From Caldicoprobacter algeriensis (GTDB lineage Bacteria; Bacillota; Clostridia; Caldicoprobacterales; Caldicoprobacteraceae), in assembly GCF_023838525.1 (NCBI RefSeq), contig NZ_JAHUQD010000012.1, forward strand, positions 1 through 64,000: a stretch of 64,000 nucleotides of DNA, in the 5' to 3' direction. Both the position numbers and the translations under genes were made by a program. Below, piece after piece: positions 51,832-60,724 of the stretch. The notes under the pieces are model-generated. The model was not told where the DNA came from and searched no databases. It saw only the letters and a program-made list of their open reading frames with translations. Positions within the stretch are counted from its first letter, which is position 1. Each line of letters opens with the position of its first letter.

Positions 51832-52190
51832 CCAATGATCTTTTTAACTGCTTCAATGACCCTGTCGGCCTGGAAGGGTTTGACCACAAAGTCCCGTGCC
51901 CCCGCCTGTATGGATTCGATCACCATGGCCTGCTGCCCCATAGCAGAGCACATCATTATCTTTGCATCAGGATTTATCTTTTTGATCTCTCGAACCGCCT
52001 GGATGCCGTCCATCTCAGGCATGGTAATATCCATAATGACCAGGTCGGGTTGAAGCTCCTTATACTTTTCCACGGCCCTTAACCCGTTCTCGGCTTCACC
52101 GGCTATTTCATACCCATTTTTGGTCAGTATATCCTTGAGCATCATGCGCATGAATGCGGCATCATCAACCACCAGAATTCTCTTTCCCAT
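51828..52190 (-). CDS. cheY: CheY, chemotaxis response regulator
   Basis: This single-domain receiver has 120 residues. The acidic pair is in ILVVDDAAFMR, the phospho-accepting Asp in DLVIMDITMPEMDG, the switch Thr/Ser position in MMCSAMGQ, and the conserved Lys in FVVKPFQ. CheA phosphorylates it and it acts on FliM/FliY, encoded next to it. An upstream ATG touches the ribosome binding site; the ATG at 52190, six bases after GGAGG, is preferred. Confidence 0.96.
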   Translation of the reverse strand: MGKRILVVDDAAFMRMMLKDILTKNGYEIAGEAENGLRAVEKYKELQPDLVIMDITMPEMDGIQAVREIKKINPDAKIMMCSAMGQQAMVIESIQAGARDFVVKPFQADRVIEAVKKIIG

Positions 52191-52234
52191 AACCATCCTC
52201 CCTTTTTGTCATGAATATTATCACAATGTAAAGC

Positions 52235-53353
52235 TCATTTAAGGCTTGATATCCTTTTGGCAGGGCTTATTATATCGGTTATCCTGACGCCAAAGCTGTC
52301 GTCGATTACCACTACTTCACCTTTAGCGATCACCTTTCCATTCACCAGGACGTCTACCGGCTCACCGGCCATCTTATCAAGCTCTATCACCGAACCGGTG
52401 GTGAGCTCAAGAATTTCCTTGACAAGCTTACGCGTCCTTCCCAGTTCCACCGATACCTGCAAAGGCACGTCCAATATCAGATCAAGGTTGCTCTTGCCTC
52501 CACTTGTCGGCTTTTCTTCCAGAGGCTGAAACGAAACAGGCTGGACATTTATAGGCTTAGCCTTAGGGGTATCATAAGAATCTCGTTGCTCCTGTAACCT
52601 GCTAGAATTTTGCGGGGTTTGTGATAGCTCACTATACAAAGAAACAGCACTTGATTGCTGCTCGACTGTTTGGTGCGTTGTTTGCTGATCGTATCCCCCC
52701 AGCAAATTGCTCAGCAGCTCCTTCGCAAAGTCAATGGGCAACAGCTGCATTATGTAGCTATCGATAAGCCCCTCGACCACCATCTTAAAGTTGATCCGGA
52801 CTATGGGCTCATCGGATTTAAAAAGGGTATACGGGAAATCGCTGGTAAAATCCATAACAAACGTGTTGGGCGGCGATATCAAAATGCTCTTGTTGAACAT
52901 GGTGGACAATGAAGTACAAGCAGAGCCCATCATCTGATTCATCACTTCACCTATAGCGCTTAAATGCAGGTCACTGATCTCGCCCTCAATATTGGTACCG
53001 TCTCCACCCATCATCAGATCAGTGATAATCTTGACGTCCCTCTCCTGCATGATCAGGATGTTGGTCCCTTCCAGCCCCTCGGTGTACTGTACCTCTGCCG
53101 CTATAAAAGGAATGGGATACTGCTTTGCAAGCTCTCGAATAGTGGTTATGGTGACCTCAGGGGTGGTGATTATCACTTTCTTGCCAATCAGAGTCGAAAG
53201 GGTGGTTGCGGCCGTGCCCATGCTGATATTACCTATTTCTCCCAAAGCGTCGATCTCTTCCGGGGCAAGCTGCTGTGATGGCTGCATTACAATAGCCTGA
53301 TCCCTCAACAGAGCGTCTATTTCTTCCTGAGACAGCATATCGTTCATGTCCAT
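52235..53353 (-). CDS. fliY: FliY, flagellar switch protein with CheY-P phosphatase domain
   Basis: The 372-residue protein has a short N-terminal CheY-binding peptide (LSQEEIDALLRD), a CheC-like phosphatase domain with both E-x2-N sites intact (Glu39/Asn42 and Glu136/Asn139), a Gln/Ser-rich linker (about 225-280), and a FliN/SpoA domain (about 290-368, VSVELGRTRKLVKEILELTT). It replaces FliN in the switch C-ring and removes phosphate from CheY at the motor, which fits the absence of CheZ. It lies 3 bases after fliM. Confidence 0.96.
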   Translation of the reverse strand: MDMNDMLSQEEIDALLRDQAIVMQPSQQLAPEEIDALGEIGNISMGTAATTLSTLIGKKVIITTPEVTITTIRELAKQYPIPFIAAEVQYTEGLEGTNILIMQERDVKIITDLMMGGDGTNIEGEISDLHLSAIGEVMNQMMGSACTSLSTMFNKSILISPPNTFVMDFTSDFPYTLFKSDEPIVRINFKMVVEGLIDSYIMQLLPIDFAKELLSNLLGGYDQQTTHQTVEQQSSAVSLYSELSQTPQNSSRLQEQRDSYDTPKAKPINVQPVSFQPLEEKPTSGGKSNLDLILDVPLQVSVELGRTRKLVKEILELTTGSVIELDKMAGEPVDVLVNGKVIAKGEVVVIDDSFGVRITDIISPAKRISSLK

Positions 53354-53356
53354 GGT

Positions 53357-54352
53357 TCAAACCTTTCCCCCTTCTTTACATATACTGGTGATTTGAATAG
53401 CCAAGTTGTTCTTTTTCAAGCCCACAACCCCCCAAAATTTTTTGACACCGCCAACATAGACATCGATATCCTCGTCGACCTTCTTGTCCAGCTTGATCAC
53501 ATCCCCTTTCTGAAGCTCTATGAGGTCTCTGATGGTAATGCTGGTCTCCCCCAGTACCGCCTTTAACTCAACCGGGGTGGTCTCTATCTGAGAAGCCAGC
53601 AACTCATAGAATTTTCGCTCGTTTTCTTCAGCAAGCTTTGTAGAAAACCAGTGCTTGGAGCTCAACTGCTGTATGATAGGCTCAATCACTAAGTAAGGGA
53701 TGCATATGTTCATCATTCCCTCGACGTCTCCGATGTGCGCATCAAGGGTTACTATGGCAATGGACTCGTTTGGCGAAACCAACTGCGCAAACTGGGCGTT
53801 TGTTTCTATGTGCTCCAGGGTGAACTCAGCATTGACGATGTTGGCCCACGAGCTGTTCATTATAGGCAAAAGCTGTTTTATTATCCTTTCGATCAGCACG
53901 ATCTCGATCTCGGTAAAATCCCTGACTTTCTCAGGAGCCAGTCCCAGCCCGCCCAGCATGCGATCAATTATGGCATACACGACATTGGGCGAAAACTCCA
54001 GTATTATAGAGCCTTTCAGTGGCCTGAATTCGATGATTCCCAGGACAACAGGGTCAGGGAGTGAATTGATGAACTCGCCGTATGTCTGCGGTTCCACCGA
54101 CACCAAATCTATCTGGCAGTATGTACGCAGAATTCCCGAGAAATACGATCCCATAAGCCGTGCAAAGTTCTCGTGTATGATCTGGAGGGTACGAAGCTGA
54201 TCTTTGGCAAACTTCTTGGGCCTTCTGAAGTCGTATACGCTTATCTTTTTTCCGGGCGTTTCTTCTTTGATCTCGTTTATGTTTACCGCTCCCGCCATAA
54301 AAGCTGCCAGGAGCTCGTCAATCTCTCGTTGCGACAGTACTTCAGCCACCAA
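53357..54352 (-). CDS. fliM: FliM, flagellar motor switch protein
   Basis: FliM (331 residues) starts with the CheY-binding peptide VLSQREIDELLAAFMAG, followed by the CheC-like middle domain (LRTLQIIHENFARLMGSYFS) and a C-terminal SpoA domain (about 250-325). CheY-P binding here reverses the motor. TTG or the adjacent GTG is the start, with GGGAGG 6-9 bases in front. It lies between fliL and fliY. Confidence 0.97.
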   Translation of the reverse strand: MVAEVLSQREIDELLAAFMAGAVNINEIKEETPGKKISVYDFRRPKKFAKDQLRTLQIIHENFARLMGSYFSGILRTYCQIDLVSVEPQTYGEFINSLPDPVVLGIIEFRPLKGSIILEFSPNVVYAIIDRMLGGLGLAPEKVRDFTEIEIVLIERIIKQLLPIMNSSWANIVNAEFTLEHIETNAQFAQLVSPNESIAIVTLDAHIGDVEGMMNICIPYLVIEPIIQQLSSKHWFSTKLAEENERKFYELLASQIETTPVELKAVLGETSITIRDLIELQKGDVIKLDKKVDEDIDVYVGGVKKFWGVVGLKKNNLAIQITSICKEGGKV

Positions 54353-54371
54353 AACGTACCTCCCTTATCCC

Positions 54372-54815
54372 TTACTGCATCACAAACTCGTTGAAATATA
54401 TGCCAGTGATGGTATCGATCTTCAAACTTTCCCGTAAATCCTGTTTTATTCGATCTTTCAAAATTTCCTGGATATCGCTGCGCTTCATGTCTTCCTCTGA
54501 AACATTTCTCAGTATCGATATGATCCTGTCCCTTACCTTGTGCAAATTCTTGTTTAAGACCTCCACGTCCTTCTGGTTTTCAACCTCTATGGATATATCT
54601 GCCTTTAAATAGGAATCGCTGTCTTTTAAATTGGTAATAAAAGGCTGGTCATCGTGAAACACGAAAACCTCTTTCTTTATATCGTCCTTATCATCCTTTT
54701 GAGCGCCATTGGCTGGATTTGATGGATTCAGCATCAAATACAATATAAACCCCATTCCAACAAATGAAATCGCAAAGAGTGGTACAATGATTGCCAGCAA
54801 TTTCTTCATATTCAT
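54372..54815 (-). CDS. fliL: FliL, basal-body and stator-associated protein
   Basis: FliL (147 residues) has one N-terminal membrane segment (about 7-30), a Pro/Asp-rich linker, and a periplasmic-side stomatin-like domain with FITNLKDSDSYLKADISIEV and RDRIISILRNVSEEDM. FliL rings support the stator units; motB and motA are encoded directly upstream. The C-terminus KIDTITGIYFNEFVMQ is standard. Confidence 0.95.
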   Translation of the reverse strand: MNMKKLLAIIVPLFAISFVGMGFILYLMLNPSNPANGAQKDDKDDIKKEVFVFHDDQPFITNLKDSDSYLKADISIEVENQKDVEVLNKNLHKVRDRIISILRNVSEEDMKRSDIQEILKDRIKQDLRESLKIDTITGIYFNEFVMQ

Positions 54816-54832
54816 AGCACCACTTAACCCCT

Positions 54833-55630
54833 TTACTCTATAGTTTGTGCATTGTTTACGTTGATGGCCTTTACAATCTGTACATCCACTCGCCTGTTTT
54901 TGGCCCGTCCTTCTTCGGTCTCATTGGAGGCTATGGGATAATACTCTCCGTAACCCTCACCCGACAGCTTATTGCCGGGAAAACCATGCTTTTCCTGAAA
55001 ATACCTTACCACTTTTATGGCCCTGTCCACCGAAAGTTCCCAGTTTGTAGGATAAAACACCGTGTTTATCGGCTGAGTATCGGTATGCCCCTCGATGCGC
55101 ACCCTATCAATCTGGTCAACGTAATTGAGCAGTATCTTAGCAATCCTGTCAAGTATTTCCTTGGCTTCAGGTTTGAGCTCGGCCTTGCCTACATCAAACA
55201 GCACATAATCCTTGAAGCGGATGAGGATTTCGGTCTGAGTCGGCGAAAGCTCCAGCTGTGCTGGAATTTTATTTTGAGCTATATACTGGCTCATCTGCTC
55301 ATAAAGCTTTAAAAACGGGTCAACCTGCCCAGTATTTTTCTGATTTTCATTGTTCTCTTCCATCTTATCCCCAATTAGCTCTGACAGGTCGACAGGTGAG
55401 GTACCTTCTTTGTCCACCTTAGGCACATCGTCGATACTGGAACCACCTTCTAAAACCCCAATGCCTTCCCTCAACGACTCAACCAGAGCTTCCCACTTTT
55501 GCATGTCTATTATCGAAAAAGAATACAGCATTACGAAAAACGTCAGAAGAAGAGTCACCATATCCGAATACGTAACAAACCATTCAGCGATTCCGCCGCT
55601 TGACTTTTTTCTCCTTCGTTCTCTTTTCAT
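54833..55630 (-). CDS. motB: MotB, flagellar stator protein
   Basis: MotB (265 residues) anchors the stator to peptidoglycan. The single membrane helix has WFVTYSDMVTLLLTFFVMLY with the ion-binding Asp23, and the OmpA-like domain (about 140-255) has VRIEGHTDTQP and ELSVDRAIKV. The linker (about 45-125) contains the plug region. A GTG lies upstream, but the ATG at 55630 follows the motA stop by one base and has AGGTGAGG six bases in front. Confidence 0.97.
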   Translation of the reverse strand: MKRERRRKKSSGGIAEWFVTYSDMVTLLLTFFVMLYSFSIIDMQKWEALVESLREGIGVLEGGSSIDDVPKVDKEGTSPVDLSELIGDKMEENNENQKNTGQVDPFLKLYEQMSQYIAQNKIPAQLELSPTQTEILIRFKDYVLFDVGKAELKPEAKEILDRIAKILLNYVDQIDRVRIEGHTDTQPINTVFYPTNWELSVDRAIKVVRYFQEKHGFPGNKLSGEGYGEYYPIASNETEEGRAKNRRVDVQIVKAINVNNAQTIE

Positions 55631-55631
55631 T

Positions 55632-56426
55632 TCATTCCTCACCTGCGGTTGAATTGTCGTTTAAAGCCTTCCTCTCCTGGGGCGATAAAAACGCTTTAAG
55701 CTTTTCTTCAATAATCCTGGGATTTTCTCCTGCCTGTATGGAAAGTATGCCCTCCAGCATGATCTCCTTGTAGAGCATCTCCTGCGCGCTCCTGTGCTTA
55801 AGCTTATTGGCAGTCGGGGTAAAAAATAGATTTGCCAGTATGGAACCATAAAATGTGGTAACCAGCGCCACCGCCATATTGGGTCCTACCGAAGAAGGGT
55901 CATCCAGCATCTTTAGCATGTTTATGAGGCCTATAAGGGTTCCAATCATTCCAAACGCTGGTGCCAGCGAGGCCATGGTTTCAAAAATAGCCTGGCCCTG
56001 GCTGTGACGCTCTTCAATAAAGGTGAGCTCGGTTTCCATTATGTTTCTGACAAGTTCGGGGTCAGTGCCATCAACGATGAGCAGTATCCCCTTCTGCATG
56101 AAGGGCTCATCCAGTTTATAGGCAGCCTCTTCAAGTGCCAGCAGCCCTTCTTTCCTAGCAATATTAGCCAGATCTATGATCTGGCGTATGATTTCGTTGG
56201 GGTCCTTGGCCTTGGTAAAAAATAAATTTTTGGTAACCTTTAAAACCCCTATGATGTTCTTTATAGGGTAGGATATAAGCGTCGCAGCAAAGGTCCCGCC
56301 CAACGTGATCATTATGGAGGGCGCATCATAAAAATTGCCCAAGTCCCCCGACATCAAAATTCCTGCAACGATAAACGATATACCGGCTATAATTCCTGCC
56401 AGAGTAGCTATGTCCATATTCATCAT
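55632..56426 (-). CDS. motA: MotA, flagellar stator ion-channel protein
   Basis: MotA (about 262 residues) has four membrane helices and a large cytoplasmic loop that pushes on FliG. Landmarks are LAGIIAGISFIVAGILMSGD, the loop with IARKEGLLALEEAAYKLDEP, and LAPAFGMIGTLIGLINMLKM followed by ALVTTFYGSILANLFF. It overlaps flbD by four bases and is followed almost without gap by motB, giving a coupled stator pair. Confidence 0.97.
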   Translation of the reverse strand: MMNMDIATLAGIIAGISFIVAGILMSGDLGNFYDAPSIMITLGGTFAATLISYPIKNIIGVLKVTKNLFFTKAKDPNEIIRQIIDLANIARKEGLLALEEAAYKLDEPFMQKGILLIVDGTDPELVRNIMETELTFIEERHSQGQAIFETMASLAPAFGMIGTLIGLINMLKMLDDPSSVGPNMAVALVTTFYGSILANLFFTPTANKLKHRSAQEMLYKEIMLEGILSIQAGENPRIIEEKLKAFLSPQERKALNDNSTAGEE

Positions 56427-56638
56427 TCACCTGCCAATTCCTCATTCCTTTGAACAAAACCGAAAATTTGCCGTTTAAAGGTTACAATGCGCTGAATTAC
56501 CTCTTCCACTTCTTCCCTGACCACTACTTTTTTGTCGTTTGTCAGGGTTATTACCGTATCGGGCGTCTTTTCAATATATTGGATCAAATCGGGGTTTATG
56601 TAGAATTCCTCACCGTTCAAACGCGTCACCTTAATCAA
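56423..56638 (-). CDS. flbD: FlbD-family small flagellar protein
   Basis: This protein of about 71 residues reads (M)IKVTRLNGEEFYINPDLIQ followed by YIEKTPDTVITLTNDKKVVV, the normal FlbD layout. The frame is open to 56683 with an ATG at 56644, but GGGGG lies 7 bases before the TTG at 56638, which gives the usual family N-terminus. This FlbD is not the transcription factor of Caulobacter; its role in the flagellum is unclear. It lies between flgE and motA. Confidence 0.9.
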   Translation of the reverse strand: MIKVTRLNGEEFYINPDLIQYIEKTPDTVITLTNDKKVVVREEVEEVIQRIVTFKRQIFGFVQRNEELAGE

Positions 56639-56662
56639 GAGCATACCCCCATTCAAAGGTTC

Positions 56663-56700
56663 AGGTTCACAGCCAGAAGCCAATACCCGGCTGTGAACCT
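56663..56700 (-). other. Hairpin between flgE and flbD
   Basis: AGGTTCACAGCC (56663-56674) and GGCTGTGAACCT (56689-56700) are perfect 12-base arms round a 14-base loop. There is no T tract on the minus strand after it. It may protect the 3' end of the hook mRNA or set the ratio between flgE and the stator genes. Confidence 0.65.
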
Positions 56701-56709
56701 AAACTAGCT

Positions 56710-58380
56710 TTACCTCTTCATATTAACCAACTCCTGCAGCATCTCGTCTGCCACAGTAATAATCCTCGAGTTGGCCTGAAATCCCCTTTGCGCTACTATC
56801 ATATCGGTAAATTCCTTAGCAAGGTCCACATTAGACATCTCCAGCGCACCTGCAATAATTGTACCTCTACCGCCAACGCCCGCTCTTCCATATACTGGAT
56901 ATCCGGAATTGGTGGATTGCTGGTACAGATTATTGCCCACTTTGTTCAATCCTCCCGGATTATTGAAAGTGGCGATGGCCAGCACGGCATCCTCCCTGGA
57001 CTGGCCGTTAGTGTAGTACCCTATCACGCGGCCTTCAGAATCGATGCTTATCGAATTCAATATCCCGGCAGCATATCCCGTCTTCGTAGCCTTGACAGTG
57101 GTGGCATCCGCATACTGCGTAAATTTCATTGGGTCAAACTGAATATTTTCTCTCCTCAAAAAGATGTCAGCCGCGCCAGAAACCGCGGGGTTCATTACTA
57201 TGGTGATATCGGAATTCATCAAGGATTGCACCAGTCTACCGTCTTCGCCAAATATCAGAACGCCATGGGCTTGGCCGGCAGGGATATCTTCAACCCCATT
57301 ATTGTCCCAGTCATACCCAGGAGCTCTGCCAGGCACGCTTGCATCTACATCCACCATGGGAACGACATGGCTTACAGCAAAATCGTTGTATTCAATGTAA
57401 ACCGTATTTCCGGCTGCCAGGTCATCGCCAAATGCTACCTGCACTGAGGTGCTGCCGTCCACCAGAATCACAGCCTGACCCGAACCTAGAGTAGTCCTGA
57501 GATTATTAAACTCGACTGGATCATTGACAATCGTGAACTGATACTGGTTTATGCCACTTGGCGTCTCAACTGATAATGACCTGATATCATGCGCATATAA
57601 AATAGGCCTGTTTGCTCCTCCAATAGTAACAGGGTCGCCTGCCAATGTATCCCCTACAACCTGATTAACGGTATAAGTTTCAGCCCCGCTTTGCGGTGCA
57701 GGTACAATTTTCCACGACCAAACGTTGGGAGCCTGCTTTGTAAATATATAGTTAAGCTTGTGTTCGTTACCCAGCGAATCAAATACACTGAAGCTATATT
57801 GTATTTCATCACCGACAGCAATGTTGGCATCTAGGTTCCCTTCAAATTTAATCATGTCAGTAGCTTTTGCCGGCATCGAGAGATTCGATAGATTGATGGG
57901 GCCAGGCGCGCCGGTTGTATCCACATACTGTGCTCCCGTCGTCGGATCTGTGATAAGTTTGCTCCACCCCAGTACTCTTAATCCTCCAGGATAAACCAGG
58001 CTCCCTAAGACATCTATGTCAAAGTTCCCTGCACGGGTGTAATACACGTTTGTCCCGTCTGAAACCATAAAGAAGCCTTCCCCGTCTATAGCCAGGTCAG
58101 TGGCCCTGTCGGTTCTCTGTACGCCAGTACGCGTATGAAGCACATCGATTGAACCCACAGATACGCCCAGTCCGATTTGCTGCGGATTCGTACCTCCCCG
58201 TCCTCCTGCCTGCGAGGGTGCAGAGGCGCTCCTGAGAGTCTGGTTCAAAATTTCCTGGAAGGTGACGCGGCTGGATTTAAAAGCGATGGTGTTGACGTTG
58301 GCGATGTTGTTACCAATGACGTCCATCTGAACCTGATGGACCCTCAAACCCGAAATACCCGAATACAATGACCTCATCAT
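56710..58380 (-). CDS. flgE: FlgE, flagellar hook protein
   Basis: FlgE (556 residues) builds the hook. The N-terminal rod-like motif RSLYSGISGLRVHQVQMDVI with GNNIANVNT and the C-terminal heptad end (DLAKEFTDMIVAQRGFQANS, then RIITVADEMLQELVNMKR) are the coiled-coil D0 regions. Between them are the FlgE D1 signature (TDLAIDGEGFFMVSDG) and a large variable D2/D3 part (about 150-400), making it longer than the enteric protein. No proximal rod genes are seen next to it. Confidence 0.96.
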   Translation of the reverse strand: MMRSLYSGISGLRVHQVQMDVIGNNIANVNTIAFKSSRVTFQEILNQTLRSASAPSQAGGRGGTNPQQIGLGVSVGSIDVLHTRTGVQRTDRATDLAIDGEGFFMVSDGTNVYYTRAGNFDIDVLGSLVYPGGLRVLGWSKLITDPTTGAQYVDTTGAPGPINLSNLSMPAKATDMIKFEGNLDANIAVGDEIQYSFSVFDSLGNEHKLNYIFTKQAPNVWSWKIVPAPQSGAETYTVNQVVGDTLAGDPVTIGGANRPILYAHDIRSLSVETPSGINQYQFTIVNDPVEFNNLRTTLGSGQAVILVDGSTSVQVAFGDDLAAGNTVYIEYNDFAVSHVVPMVDVDASVPGRAPGYDWDNNGVEDIPAGQAHGVLIFGEDGRLVQSLMNSDITIVMNPAVSGAADIFLRRENIQFDPMKFTQYADATTVKATKTGYAAGILNSISIDSEGRVIGYYTNGQSREDAVLAIATFNNPGGLNKVGNNLYQQSTNSGYPVYGRAGVGGRGTIIAGALEMSNVDLAKEFTDMIVAQRGFQANSRIITVADEMLQELVNMKR

Positions 58381-58464
58381 AACACAACAACCTCCTTTGG
58401 TTTATTTGCGCAGCTCATTCCATCTGTCGTTCAGGAATGATGCAGCCTCCCCAAAGGGGTCCGG

Positions 58465-58878
58465 CTACAGCACCACTGCGCCATCGATATTTGTAAAGAT
58501 ATTCTCCTTTATGTTCTCACCATCGACTGCTGTAACGACGGTCTTGGTGGGAACGTTGACTATAAATGCAAGATTGCCCATGAGCACCAGCGAATCCCGC
58601 ACACCCTTCTCCCTGGCCTTTTCAATGGCCTGGCCAATCCTGTTTATCTCATCCTGCGACAGCCAGATATTCCTTTGCCTCATCCTGGTTTGAGCATGCT
58701 TGCTGAACTTGATGGCTTGCTCCTTCTGTACTGCTTCCCTCAGTATTTCATCAAAGCCGATATCTCTTATGCCGCTACCGCCTTTTTTTTTGAGAGAATC
58801 AGCTTGCGAAGTCCCTGATACCCTTCCAGAATAGACAAGGCGGTTACACTCAATTTTACTGCCATCCACCTTACTCAT
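58465..58878 (-). CDS. TIGR02530-type flagellar operon protein
   Basis: This 137-residue protein has IKFSKHAQTRMRQRNIWLSQ, DEINRIGQAIEKAREKG and SLVLMGNLAFIVNVPTKTVV, the signature of the conserved small proteins encoded between flgD and flgE in Firmicutes. The N-terminal third is variable. Their job is unknown; hook assembly is implied only by position. It overlaps flgD by eight bases. Confidence 0.88.
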   Translation of the reverse strand: MSKVDGSKIECNRLVYSGRVSGTSQADSLKKKGGSGIRDIGFDEILREAVQKEQAIKFSKHAQTRMRQRNIWLSQDEINRIGQAIEKAREKGVRDSLVLMGNLAFIVNVPTKTVVTAVDGENIKENIFTNIDGAVVL

Positions 58879-59293
58879 CTCCCTGTGTATCTGCCTCCTG
58901 AGAATAAATCTCCTTTACATCCTCCAAAGCGATATCGTATCCATTGACATGTAGGGTAACTTTACCGTTAACTAATGAGACGCTCTCAACTCTGCCGCGT
59001 ACAGGGATAACCCCGGCCGAGTTCTCTGCCCTCTTCTCGGCATAAACCATCTTGTCTATCAACCCCACCGCCTTCATCGAGGTAAAATCGCTGCTCAAAT
59101 TTTGCATGAGTTCCAAAGTGCTGAACTGTGCAAGCTGGGCGATAAATTCCCTATCCTCCATGGGGCGCAATGGGTCCTGATACCTCAGCTGCGTTATAAG
59201 GAGCTTTAAAAACGCGTCTTTGCCCAGATGATTGACGGGCTGTTTCTGATTTTTTACGATATCCGCTTGATTGTTTACGCCTCTCACATACAT
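58871..59293 (-). CDS. flgD: FlgD, hook capping protein
   Basis: FlgD (140 residues) is the scaffold for hook assembly. It shows LGKDAFLKLLITQLRYQDPL and FIAQLAQFSTLELMQNLSSD, the conserved N-terminal part, and then a short Tudor/FNIII-like region (GVIPVRGRVESVSLVNGKVT). It is a short Firmicute form without the longer C-terminal domains of enteric FlgD. It lies after fliK in transcription and before the TIGR02530 gene. Confidence 0.95.
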   Translation of the reverse strand: MYVRGVNNQADIVKNQKQPVNHLGKDAFLKLLITQLRYQDPLRPMEDREFIAQLAQFSTLELMQNLSSDFTSMKAVGLIDKMVYAEKRAENSAGVIPVRGRVESVSLVNGKVTLHVNGYDIALEDVKEIYSQEADTQGDE

Positions 59294-59308
59294 TTCTATA
59301 CCTCCTTT

Positions 59309-60676
59309 TTACACAAGGCAGTCAAACCTATGATGGCCGTCGTAATACGCAGCGGGCTTGATGGTGCTGTGCTGTATCTCTACCATACCAACCCTTGCCC
59401 TCCTGGGTATCGGGTTTTCAAATCGCCAGCCATTTTCCACGTCATCCCGCCGCGGCTGCTGATAGCCCTGGCCGATGTTTACGTCAATATCTGCGAGGTT
59501 ATAACCCTCCTGGGTAAGCAGCGCTTTAAGCTCCTGAGCATGCACCTGTATGAAATCCTTGACAGCATTAGATTCCACCGTGATTCTAACCGCCAGCGTT
59601 CCATTTTCCATGGCCACTTTTACGACCATCTTGCCCAGCTCAGGAGGCTTTAAACTCACTTCCATCTCCGACCGTTTGCCTGACAGCAAAACCCTTACCC
59701 TGTCAGCAATCTCCACCAGCGCTTCATGAAGGTTCAAAGGCCTTTCCCCAGATACAGTACTCATCTCATCGTCAAGCATCCGCAGCGGCTGCCCCACAGA
59801 GTATAATCGCTCTAAAGTATAGCCTTCCTGATTGTCGTTAAGGTCAAAGTATGAACCATCCTGAACATTATCTAAAGCAGCCACATCATCGTGTATGCCT
59901 TGCTGTATAGCATCTACACATGAAGCAAGAGATCCAGCGTTTACGCGCTCAACGGTGGTCTTCACGTTTATAGAAGAACCTTGGTACCGTGAAGCTATGC
60001 TCCCTAAGGAATCCAGGCCGCTGCTTTTAACATCGTCATCCTTTTTTAAAGCCATCCCATCTTTGATGTCTGCCACTGCTTCCTCAATGTACAATGAATC
60101 GTCATACGCTGGTGTGCCTAAAGCCTGAGATTCCTTCACAGCAGACTTTGCATCACCAGCAGGCATACCATATACAACGTTTAAGCCCTGCCCCTGTGCT
60201 TTAGCGCCATAAAATACTTTAAGCTTTTCTGTACCATTTGCTGAATGCAAAAGTCTGGATACATCCTGGTCAGGCACATCCCCGGTACCATCAACCTCTT
60301 CAAACATGGGATATACCTGCTTCAAAGAAGGCGCGGTTTGATCATCTGGGAAAATGCGTTCTTGAAGTGCTTCCGCAAACTCATGCGGAGCTGCATCCCC
60401 CAGCGCTTGACACCCGAGTAGGCATATAGGAACTTTTAATACCATCACCGTGGCTTTCAACAACACCTGGTTTGTAGATGACAGATTTTCAGATAAGGGC
60501 ATTTCACTCCCTTGGGTACCGCCTGCTCCCCCAATATACGCGACTTGAAGCGGCATGAGGCTTTGCAGCATCAGGCCGAACTCGCCGGAACATCCTTCAT
60601 CTGGCACAGCACATGAGCGCTTTTCTTTGGATTTAACGCTGCTTTGCAGGACACCCTGTATCAAAGCCATCTCCAC
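59309..60676 (-). CDS. fliK: FliK, hook-length control protein
   Basis: FliK (455 residues) is exported while the hook grows and triggers the FlhB switch at the right length. The long N-terminal part (about 1-320) is low in conservation and rich in Ser, Gln and acidic residues. The C-terminal domain has MEVSLKPPELGKMVVKVAME, GTLAVRITVESNAVKDFI and LKALLTQEGYNLADIDVNI, the usual FliK_C pattern. It sits between the MotE-like gene and flgD. Confidence 0.93.
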   Translation of the reverse strand: MEMALIQGVLQSSVKSKEKRSCAVPDEGCSGEFGLMLQSLMPLQVAYIGGAGGTQGSEMPLSENLSSTNQVLLKATVMVLKVPICLLGCQALGDAAPHEFAEALQERIFPDDQTAPSLKQVYPMFEEVDGTGDVPDQDVSRLLHSANGTEKLKVFYGAKAQGQGLNVVYGMPAGDAKSAVKESQALGTPAYDDSLYIEEAVADIKDGMALKKDDDVKSSGLDSLGSIASRYQGSSINVKTTVERVNAGSLASCVDAIQQGIHDDVAALDNVQDGSYFDLNDNQEGYTLERLYSVGQPLRMLDDEMSTVSGERPLNLHEALVEIADRVRVLLSGKRSEMEVSLKPPELGKMVVKVAMENGTLAVRITVESNAVKDFIQVHAQELKALLTQEGYNLADIDVNIGQGYQQPRRDDVENGWRFENPIPRRARVGMVEIQHSTIKPAAYYDGHHRFDCLV

Positions 60677-60724
60677 AGCCTTCTCACCTCCTTTCGAGCC
60701 AGGTTTTATGCAAAAGCTGTAAAC

